Below the pieces are notes generated by a model, which was given only the letters and a program-made list of their open reading frames with translations, did not search any database and was not told the origin of the DNA. The position numbers and the translations under genes were made by a program. This document shows positions 1 through 5,307 of a stretch of DNA of 5,307 bases, in pieces. How positions within the stretch are numbered: the stretch's first letter is position 1; each line of letters opens with the position of its first letter. Location: assembly GCA_020723725.1 (NCBI GenBank), contig DYIG01000121.1:1-5307 (forward strand), written 5' to 3'. This DNA is from Thermaerobacter marianensis. GTDB taxonomy: Bacteria; Bacillota; Sulfobacillia; DYIH01; DYIG01.

Positions 1-1907
1 TGAAGGCCAAGGCCCTTTATCACCTGGATAAGGATTACGTGGTTAAGGATGGGCAGGTTATCATCGTTGACGAGTTCACAGGCAGGTTGATGTTTGGTCG
101 GCGGTGGTCTGACGGGCTCCATCAGGCGGTTGAGGCCAAGGAAGGGGTAAAAATTGAGCGCGAAAGCCAGACTCTGGCTACTGTAACCCTGCAGAATTAT
201 TTCAGGATGTATAAAAAGTTGGCCGGCATGACGGGTACGGCTGCAACAGAGGAAGAGGAGTTTCAAAAGATTTACGGTATGGACGTAACCGTGATACCGA
301 CGCACAAGCCCATGATTCGCCAGGATCTGCCGGATGTGATCTACAAGACGGAGGCGGCCAAATTCAGGGCTGTAGTTAGGGAGATCAAGGAGCGGCACGA
401 AAAGGGGCAGCCGGTGCTTGTCGGTACGGTGTCCATCGAGAAATCAGAGCGTTTAAGCGAGATGCTCAAACGAGAAGGCATTCCGCACCAAGTGCTCAAT
501 GCCAAATACCACGAAAAAGAAGCTGAAATAGTGGCCCAGGCCGGGCGTTTTAAGGCTGTAACCATCGCAACGAATATGGCGGGCCGTGGCACCGACATCC
601 TCCTTGGGGGTAATCCGGAGTTCCTGGCAAGACAGGATCTGAGACGAAGGGGTTATCCGCCTGAGATTATTGCGCAGGTTGATGACAGAGGACCGGCTTC
701 CAGTGAAGAAGTGGCGGCAGTGCGTGAAGATTACCACCGCATCCTGGAAGAGAAGAGGAAGGAAACGGATGCGGATCGTGAAAAGGTCGTAGCCGTGGGC
801 GGGCTCTTTATCATCGGGACTGAACGTCACGAGAGTCGCCGTATTGACAATCAATTGCGAGGGCGTGCGGGGCGTCAGGGCGACCCTGGTGCATCGCGCT
901 TCTATCTCTCCCTGGAAGATGACCTAATGCGAATATTCGGCGCCGACATGATACGCGGGCTTATGGACCGTCTTGGGCTCCAGGAGGATGAACCGATTGA
1001 ACACTCCATGGTAAGCCGGGCGCTTGAGACCGCCCAGAAAAGGGTGGAGAACAGGAACTTTGATATCCGCAAACACGTGCTGGAATACGATGACGTGATG
1101 AATCAGCAGCGTGAAGTAATATACGAGCAGAGGCGCAGGGTGCTCGAGGGTGAGAACTTCCGGCCCATTGTAATTGACATGATGGAAGAGGTCGTTGACC
1201 GAGCTATAGAAACGCATGCCAATCCCAAGGTTCACCCCGAGGAATGGGATTTGCCCGGGCTCGTGGCTGCTCTTGAAGAGGCTTTTCTGCCGGAAGGGTT
1301 AATCAAAACGGAGGACCTGGAGAACCTTGGACCGGCTGCCCTCAAAGAGACCATTGTTGGCATAGCCGAACGGGAGTATGACCGGCGTGAGGGCCAGGTT
1401 GGCCCTGACGTAATGCGAGAGCTTGAACGGGTTATACTCCTCCGGGCCGTTGACAGTCGGTGGATAGACCACTTGGATGCCATGGATGATTTGAGGGAAG
1501 GTATAAACCTGCGGGCGTATGGTCAGAAGGATCCGCTTGTGGAATACAAGGTTGAGGCCTTCGACATGTTTCAGGAAATGATTCGCGCAATTAAGGAAGA
1601 TGTTATCCGTGGCGTTTTCCGGGTTCAGCCCGTTGAGGAGGAGCTCGAAAGACATGTCGTTGCTCTGAACGCTGAAGCAGAGATGGGGCCAGCCCTGGCC
1701 CTGACTGGTGGGGGATTTGCCGCGACCTCCGGCGCGTCTCTGCCTGGCGGGGAGGGTTTAACCTATACCGGTGGTGTGCAAATCCACGGGGGTGGTGCAG
1801 GGGCGCCGAAGGAGCCTATCCGGGTAAGTAAGGTGGGCAGGAACCAACCGTGTCCCTGCGGTAGCGGTAAGAAATATAAGAAGTGTTGCGGTCTAAAGGA
1901 AGTGTAA
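1..1907 (+). CDS. secA: Protein translocase subunit SecA, C-terminal ~634 residues (5' partial)
   Basis: SecA is the cytoplasmic/membrane-peripheral ATPase that pushes preproteins through SecYEG. The frame is open at the left edge (first whole codon at 3) and ends at TAA 1905-1907. By comparison with Bacillus and E. coli SecA, roughly 300 N-terminal residues, including most of nucleotide-binding domain 1, are missing. Visible in order: the VDEFTGR and GRRWSDGLHQAVEAKEG block (about 66-146), LAGMTGTA (about 219-242), NBD2 with GRGTDI (582-599) and the arginine-rich RGRAGRQGD block (858-884), the helical scaffold around HVLEYDDVMNQQ (about 1074-1109), and HLDAMDDLREGINLRAYGQ (1473 onward). A glycine-rich, probably disordered linker (about 1680-1810) precedes a complete CPC-x8-CC zinc-binding tail (1851-1889), which in the family binds SecB and/or ribosomes. 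NBD2 has an insertion of about 57 residues relative to B. subtilis SecA, also seen in other lineages. The GTG at 39 is internal, because the conserved family sequence continues upstream of it. No disrupting stop or frameshift is seen. Confidence 0.98.
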   Translation, partial: KAKALYHLDKDYVVKDGQVIIVDEFTGRLMFGRRWSDGLHQAVEAKEGVKIERESQTLATVTLQNYFRMYKKLAGMTGTAATEEEEFQKIYGMDVTVIPTHKPMIRQDLPDVIYKTEAAKFRAVVREIKERHEKGQPVLVGTVSIEKSERLSEMLKREGIPHQVLNAKYHEKEAEIVAQAGRFKAVTIATNMAGRGTDILLGGNPEFLARQDLRRRGYPPEIIAQVDDRGPASSEEVAAVREDYHRILEEKRKETDADREKVVAVGGLFIIGTERHESRRIDNQLRGRAGRQGDPGASRFYLSLEDDLMRIFGADMIRGLMDRLGLQEDEPIEHSMVSRALETAQKRVENRNFDIRKHVLEYDDVMNQQREVIYEQRRRVLEGENFRPIVIDMMEEVVDRAIETHANPKVHPEEWDLPGLVAALEEAFLPEGLIKTEDLENLGPAALKETIVGIAEREYDRREGQVGPDVMRELERVILLRAVDSRWIDHLDAMDDLREGINLRAYGQKDPLVEYKVEAFDMFQEMIRAIKEDVIRGVFRVQPVEEELERHVVALNAEAEMGPALALTGGGFAATSGASLPGGEGLTYTGGVQIHGGGAGAPKEPIRVSKVGRNQPCPCGSGKKYKKCCGLKEV

Positions 1908-1917
1908 GAGGGGGAAG
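1908..1917 (+). promoter_or_regulatory. Ribosome binding site of prfB
   Basis: A purine-rich run containing AGGGGG (1909-1914) ends 7 bases before the ATG at 1922. It begins directly after the secA stop codon and fills most of the 14-bp intergenic gap. This site decides the prfB start at 1922, upstream of the frameshift, rather than the TTG at 2028 that an uninterrupted-frame reading would give. Confidence 0.8.
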
Positions 1918-1921
1918 ATTA

Positions 1922-3077
1922 ATGCTGTTTGATGACCTCATGCGTGGGGTTGAAGGGGCCAGGAGCGAGATATCCGAAGTAAGGAGGTCTCTTTGACCCT
2001 GCAAGAAGGGCGGATTCAATAAAGGAATTGGAAGCCGCAATGGGCGGCCCGGGGTTCTGGGACGACGCCCAGGCCGCGCGAAAGGTTATCAGAAGGCTTA
2101 ACGAACTCAAAAAACCCCTTGAGGAATTGGAATCCCTGGAGAGACAACTCTCAGATATTGAAGTCCTCCTTGAGTTGGGCATGGAGGAAGGGGATTCTTC
2201 TGTTATTTCGGAGATTGAGGCAAACCTCAAAAGCCTGCTTGAAGGGATAAACACCCTCAGGCTTGAGATCCTTCTGAACGGTCCATATGACACGCATGAC
2301 GCTATTCTAAGCGTCCATCCAGGGGCGGGGGGCACGGAATCACAGGATTGGGCTGAAATGCTTATGCGGATGTATCTCAGGTGGGCCGAACGCCGGGGGT
2401 ATCAGGCGGAGGTGCTGGACTTGCTGGAAGGGGAAGAGGCTGGCATCAAGAGCGCGGTAATCTCCATCAAGGGGAGCTACGCCTATGGGTTCCTCAAGGC
2501 TGAAAAAGGCGTGCATCGTCTGGTCAGGATTTCCCCCTTTGATGCGCAGTCCCGCAGGCACACCTCTTTTGCTTCTGTTGATGTGCTCCCGCAGGTTGAA
2601 GAGGATGAAGGGGTTGAAATCAAGCCTGAGGAAATACGGGTTGATACGTTTCGCGCCAGTGGCGCCGGAGGGCAGCATGTTAACAAGACCGAGTCGGCCA
2701 TCCGCATAACTCACTTGCCTACCGGGGTTGTGGTTAGTTGTCAGGCAGAGCGGTCTCAGCATGCCAACCGTGAGACGGCCATGAGAATCCTACGCGCCCG
2801 TCTCGCTGAAATGCGTGAGGCCGAACGGGAAAAGGAACTTGCTTCGCTGCGCGGTGAGCAGACGGATATCGCCTGGGGGCATCAGATAAGGTCATATGTT
2901 TTCTGTCCCTATACGATGGTGAAAGACCACCGGACCGGGGTCGAAGTGGGTAATGTGCAGGGAGTCATGGAAGGTGATGTAGATCGATTTATCTACACTT
3001 TCCTGGAAAGGAAGGCTCGGGGTGGCGCCCAGATTGATCAGGGTTCTGATACTTCGAGCCGCCCGGCGGTGAAGTAA
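1922..3077 (+). CDS. prfB: Peptide chain release factor 2 (RF2), expressed by +1 programmed frameshift
   Basis: RF2 recognises UGA and UAA in the ribosomal A site and triggers peptidyl-tRNA hydrolysis. Zero frame: ATG 1922 starts 24 codons (MLFDDLMRG...RRSL) and meets TGA at 1994-1996. Slipping +1 on CTT lets reading continue from GAC 1995 (DPARRADSIKELE...) to TAA 3075-3077, a joined protein of 384 residues. The order is an N-terminal helical domain, GAGGTES (about residues 124-130), the codon-reading tripeptide SPF (residues 204-206, nt 2532-2540), and the catalytic GGQ loop (residues 249-251, nt 2667-2675). These positions fall within one residue of E. coli RF2. The residue four before GGQ (245) is Ala, as in most bacteria, where E. 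coli K-12 has Thr246. The C-terminus runs about 19 residues past the E. coli end as a polar tail. The gene lies 14 bp after secA and 3 bp before the glycosyltransferase gene. The TGA is regulatory, so this is not a pseudogene. Confidence 0.97.
1981..1997 (+). promoter_or_regulatory. RF2 autoregulatory +1 programmed frameshift element
   Basis: The element reads AAGGAGG TCT CTT TGA C. An internal Shine-Dalgarno sequence AGGAGG (1982-1987) is followed, three bases later, by the slippery CTT (1991-1993), then the stop TGA (1994-1996) and a C in the context position. It matches the E. coli prfB arrangement AGG GGG TAT CTT TGA C in spacing, slip codon and stop context. In the known mechanism, scarce RF2 leaves ribosomes paused at UGA, the SD-like element strains pairing, and tRNA-Leu slips from CUU to UUU so that RF2 is made. 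Plentiful RF2 terminates at codon 25 instead. Here the internal SD is the canonical AGGAGG rather than AGGGGG. Confidence 0.96.
3068..3072 (+). promoter_or_regulatory. Likely weak ribosome binding site of the glycosyltransferase gene
   Basis: GGTGA lies 8 bases before the ATG at 3081 and overlaps the last codons of prfB. It is weaker than the sites before prfB and the DUF5693 gene, so translational coupling to prfB termination (stop at 3075-3077) is plausible. An alternative ATG at 3096 has AGGG (3085-3088) 7 bases upstream. The two starts differ by five residues and cannot be separated from the sequence alone. Confidence 0.5.
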
Positions 3078-3080
3078 AAC

Positions 3081-3836
3081 ATGCAGGGCAGGGTCATGGT
3101 TCTTGGCATACCGATAGATCGGATGCGGATGGAACAAGCGGTGGACCGGGTGTATTCCTTCATAAAGGAACACGGTTTTGGTCAGAGGACCAAGCTTGTC
3201 ATGACGCCGAATCCCGAGATAATCTTCGCTGCCCAAAAGGATCAAGAGTTAAAAGCTATTCTCATCAGCGCGGATCTGGCGGTTCCGGATGGAACCGGGG
3301 TTGTTTGGGCCGCAAGGGTCTTAGGACAGCCTGTGGAGGAGAGGGTTACGGGTATCGATCTTATGATGCGGTTATTGAGACTTGCATCGGATAACAACCT
3401 CCGTGTCTTTTTTCTTGGCACCAGACCCGAGACCCTTAAGAGGGCTGTGAAAAATGTGCAGGGAATGTTCCCGGGGGCGGTAGTGGCGGGTAGTCACCAT
3501 GGGTATTTCTCAGCCCGGGATGAGGTGCGGGTCGTGGGGGAGATAAACCGATTACACCCTGACATCCTCTTTGTGGGGATGGGAGCGCCACGTGAACAAA
3601 GGTTCATGATGCGGTGGAGGGAAAAGTTTGGCGTCCCTGTGGCCATGGGCGTCGGCGGGAGCTTTGATGTGCTGGGTGGAGACGTTCGAAGGGCGCCCTC
3701 ATGGATGATTGCCGTGCATCTGGAGTGGTTTTTCCGTTTGATTCAGCAGCCCAGCCGGTGGCGTAGAATGCTTGCGTTGCCTCGTTTTGCCTTTGCGGTA
3801 TTGAGGGAAGCACAAAGGGGGCGGCCTGCGTGGTAA
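3081..3836 (+). CDS. WecG/TagA/CpsF family glycosyltransferase (GT26), probable N-acetylmannosaminyltransferase-like
   Basis: A 251-residue protein of normal length for GT26. Members transfer a sugar such as ManNAc or ManNAcA from a UDP-sugar to a polyprenyl-diphosphate-linked GlcNAc acceptor, an early step of wall teichoic acid, enterobacterial common antigen or secondary wall polymer synthesis on the inner face of the membrane. Visible signatures: VLGIPID (residues 7-13), MTPNPEI (41-47), VPDGTGVVWAAR (68-79), RVTGIDLM (88-95), FFLGTRPE (110-117), DILFVGMGAPREQRF (161-175) and GVGGSFDVLGG (190-200). Thr42 and Asp70 have the spacing of the proposed catalytic Thr37/Asp65 of Thermoanaerobacter italicus TagA. 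The basic, aromatic C-terminus (RRAPSWM to the end) resembles the appendage that binds TagA to the membrane. There is no signal peptide. The gene starts 3 bp after prfB and overlaps the next gene by 7 bp. The exact sugar and polymer cannot be read from the sequence, so no specific symbol is given. Confidence 0.93.
   Translation: MQGRVMVLGIPIDRMRMEQAVDRVYSFIKEHGFGQRTKLVMTPNPEIIFAAQKDQELKAILISADLAVPDGTGVVWAARVLGQPVEERVTGIDLMMRLLRLASDNNLRVFFLGTRPETLKRAVKNVQGMFPGAVVAGSHHGYFSARDEVRVVGEINRLHPDILFVGMGAPREQRFMMRWREKFGVPVAMGVGGSFDVLGGDVRRAPSWMIAVHLEWFFRLIQQPSRWRRMLALPRFAFAVLREAQRGRPAW
3814..3821 (+). promoter_or_regulatory. Ribosome binding site of the DUF5693 gene
   Basis: AAAGGGGG ends 8 bases before the GTG at 3830, inside the 3' end of the glycosyltransferase gene. 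Its spacing favours GTG 3830 as the start over the in-frame ATG at 3854. Starting at GTG also keeps the positively charged VRRLAG stretch ahead of the hydrophobic N-terminal segment. Confidence 0.7.
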
Positions 3837-5307
3837 GGCGGCTGGCAGGTCTAATGGTATTGCTGTCGTTGCTGGCGGCAGGCATTCAGTTGGGTGAAAG
3901 GGTTCGTGTGGAAGGGGCTAGCCGAACCGTTGAATTGGTCGCGGACTCAGAGACCTTTTCTGAATTGGCGTTTAAGGAAGGCATCGGGCTTCCGGAGCTT
4001 TACAAGGAATTAAAAGAAGCAGGGTTTACTTCTGTTGGGTTATCGGAGATAACCCCCCAGAATCTATCGGATAGCGGGCGCGCCCTGGTCCTAAGCGGGG
4101 CTGAGGCCAGGCAAATCTTATTCCCCTTAGGTGCAAAAACTGATCTTCTTGAGGAAACAGGGATACAGGCTGTCTATTCCTATGTTCTTCCCCTGGAACC
4201 TGGTATTAGTGATTGGCTTCTGGAGAGGTTGCGTCTTCGATTGGGTGGGGACCGGGTTGCGCTTATCAGGACCCCTTCTATTATCAGGGTGATGGTTCCC
4301 AAGGATCAGCTGTTGGAGTTAGGCCTTGGCTTCACGGACGAGCAGGTTCAGAAGGTAACCAAGGCAGGGCTACAGGTTGTGCCCCGTTTGGGTAACAGCC
4401 CGGGGCTTAACGGCGAAACCCTGAAGGCCTTGCTTGGGCCTGTCGTGGCGAATGGACGACTTTCGGCGGTTTTAAACACGGGCAAACAGATGTTGGGGTA
4501 TCCGGACCATGTCCCCGAGGTAGTGGAGGTTCTAAGGGGATACGGGGCGCGGATCAGTGTAGTGGAATCGGGTACGCAGCTCGGCAACCTCAGTCCTTCA
4601 GGGATACCGGAATACCGCCGTTTGGCGGAGGACATGATGGTTCGGGTTTTCAGCCTGCCGGAGTGGCTGTTGACAAGGCGTAGCCCTGAGGAGGTAGTAG
4701 ACGCTTCGCTTCGATCGGTCCTGGAGAGGAATGCCCGTATACTGTATATCCGTCCGCTGGGCAAGGGTGTTGAAACGTTTAGTGAGATCAAGGATAACGT
4801 AAAACATTACTCGCGGTTAGCTGAGGTATTAGAAGATAGAGGGTTTGAACTGGGTATGGCCAAGCCATTTGGCGATCTTACGGTGCCATTTTATCTAAGG
4901 GTCATACTTAGTCTGGGAGTGGTTGCGGGTGGTTTGTTGCTTGCTTTATCGGTGTTCCCCGGGTCAATTCGGCTGTGGTCCTGCTTAGGGGTGGCTGCGG
5001 TGCCTCTAACCATGATGGCCTATGTGGTCGCTCCTGAGTCGGGCAGGCTCCTGTTTGCCATGAGCGCGGCTATCATATTCCCTGTTCTGGCTATAGTCAG
5101 CGGCATAAGACAATGGAGGGAAGGGTTTGGCGATGCGGCGGTGCCATCGACCACCGGCCAGTTGTTCGTCAGGGGCATTGTTTGGCTTGTCAGGGCATCT
5201 TCATACTCCTTGACCGGTGCCTTGTTAATTGCAGCTCTGTTAGCCGATCGATCCTATCTCCTTGAGTGGGTCTATTTCCGGGGCGTGAAGTTTTCCTTTA
5301 TACTCCC
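3830..5307 (+). CDS. DUF5693 family membrane protein (3' partial)
   Basis: An uninterrupted frame runs from GTG 3830 to the right edge: 492 whole codons and no stop, so the 3' end is missing (from memory, complete members are about 650 residues). The start overlaps the upstream stop in GTGGTAA. An N-terminal hydrophobic segment (residues about 5-19) after MVRR looks like an uncleaved anchor or signal. Next comes a soluble region (about 25-350) with family-like stretches: TVELVADSETFSELA, LYKELKEAGFTSVGLSE, SVVESGTQLG, and VLERNARILYIRPL (297-310). At least four hydrophobic segments follow: about 354-376, 383-401, 406-425 and 444-472, the last long enough to span twice. The soluble part is probably extracytoplasmic. 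The family has no assigned function that I know of. Co-transcription with a TagA-like enzyme suggests a role in assembling or exporting a wall polymer, which is inference. The family call rests on recalled sequence resemblance. No coding disruption is seen. Confidence 0.82.
   Translation, partial: MVRRLAGLMVLLSLLAAGIQLGERVRVEGASRTVELVADSETFSELAFKEGIGLPELYKELKEAGFTSVGLSEITPQNLSDSGRALVLSGAEARQILFPLGAKTDLLEETGIQAVYSYVLPLEPGISDWLLERLRLRLGGDRVALIRTPSIIRVMVPKDQLLELGLGFTDEQVQKVTKAGLQVVPRLGNSPGLNGETLKALLGPVVANGRLSAVLNTGKQMLGYPDHVPEVVEVLRGYGARISVVESGTQLGNLSPSGIPEYRRLAEDMMVRVFSLPEWLLTRRSPEEVVDASLRSVLERNARILYIRPLGKGVETFSEIKDNVKHYSRLAEVLEDRGFELGMAKPFGDLTVPFYLRVILSLGVVAGGLLLALSVFPGSIRLWSCLGVAAVPLTMMAYVVAPESGRLLFAMSAAIIFPVLAIVSGIRQWREGFGDAAVPSTTGQLFVRGIVWLVRASSYSLTGALLIAALLADRSYLLEWVYFRGVKFSFIL
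4037..4055 (+). repeat. Perfect 8-bp inverted repeat (potential RNA hairpin) inside the DUF5693 gene
   Basis: The arms GGGTTATC (4037-4044) and GATAACCC (4048-4055) are exact reverse complements around a 3-base GGA loop, about 207 bases after the gene's start. No T-tract follows (the next bases are CCCAGAATC), so it is not an intrinsic terminator. It could form a short stem in the mRNA or be chance. No function is claimed. Confidence 0.35.

Noticed and set aside
39..41. GTG at 39 as the SecA start
   Set aside because: The same frame upstream (KAKALYHLDKDY) is conserved SecA sequence and is open to the window edge, so 39 is internal.
453..854. 133-residue minus-strand open frame inside secA
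   Set aside because: It lies wholly opposite well-conserved secA codons, has no recognisable domain, and matches the pattern of a shadow frame.
1994..1996. In-frame TGA in prfB as evidence of a pseudogene or sequencing error
   Set aside because: The stop sits at the conserved RF2 frameshift position, codon 25, with the SD-like element, CTT slip codon and C context, and the +1 frame continues as intact RF2.
2028..2030. TTG at 2028 as the RF2 start codon
   Set aside because: It would remove about 35 N-terminal residues. RF2-like sequence (DPARRADSIKE) precedes it in frame, and a well-placed ribosome site serves ATG 1922.
2653..2665. Palindrome GCGCCA-G-TGGCGC in prfB
   Set aside because: It falls on codons for the conserved RASGAGGQ loop, so protein constraint and base composition explain it. 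The centre is too short for a normal hairpin loop.
2340..2762. 140-residue minus-strand open frame inside prfB
   Set aside because: It lies opposite the most conserved RF2 region (SPF to GGQ). Its sequence shows no family signature.
3078..3080. Possible terminator or promoter between prfB and the glycosyltransferase gene
   Set aside because: The gap is 3 bp with no stem and T-run. No convincing -35/-10 pair was seen nearby.
3280..3297. 7-bp inverted repeat CGGTTCC/GGAACCG in the glycosyltransferase gene
   Set aside because: It coincides with codons for the conserved VPDGTG active-site stretch and has no T-tract. Probably incidental.
4348..4791. 147-residue minus-strand open frame opposite the DUF5693 gene
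   Set aside because: It is Ser/Arg/Thr-rich, typical of antisense translation, and the + strand frame is continuous and recognisable.

Overview
The window looks like ordinary chromosomal DNA from a Gram-positive, probably anaerobic member of the Clostridia. The best guess is the Desulfotomaculum/Pelotomaculum/Moorella-like part of the Firmicutes. The grounds are the clostridial-type sequences of SecA and RF2, strong purine-rich ribosome binding sites, and a TagA-family glycosyltransferase next to a DUF5693 membrane protein, a pairing I associate with that group. This assignment rests on recalled family resemblance, not on a search.

All four genes lie on the + strand and are packed head to tail. 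Bases 1-1907 are the 3' two-thirds of secA, the ATPase motor of the Sec translocase, open at the left edge. Bases 1922-3077 are prfB (peptide chain release factor 2), including the classic autoregulatory +1 programmed frameshift at an in-frame TGA at 1994-1996. Bases 3081-3836 are a WecG/TagA/CpsF-family glycosyltransferase. From 3830 to the right edge runs an incomplete DUF5693-family membrane protein, open at its 3' end. The gaps are 14 bp, 3 bp and a 7-bp overlap. I see no terminator or promoter between genes, so the window is probably the inside of one transcription unit. No stretch over 300 bp lacks a gene. I found no tRNA, rRNA, mobile element or CRISPR array.

The first two genes are housekeeping (protein export, translation termination). 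The last two look like cell-envelope glycopolymer functions: a cytoplasmic, membrane-associated glycosyltransferase, then a protein with an N-terminal anchor, a large probably extracytoplasmic domain and several C-terminal membrane helices. In related genomes, from memory, this pair often sits near csaB (cell-wall polysaccharide pyruvyl transferase), which may lie just past the right edge.

I see no clearly novel system. The items most worth a second look are the RF2 frameshift element with its possible polar effect on the downstream envelope genes, and the uncharacterised DUF5693 protein.
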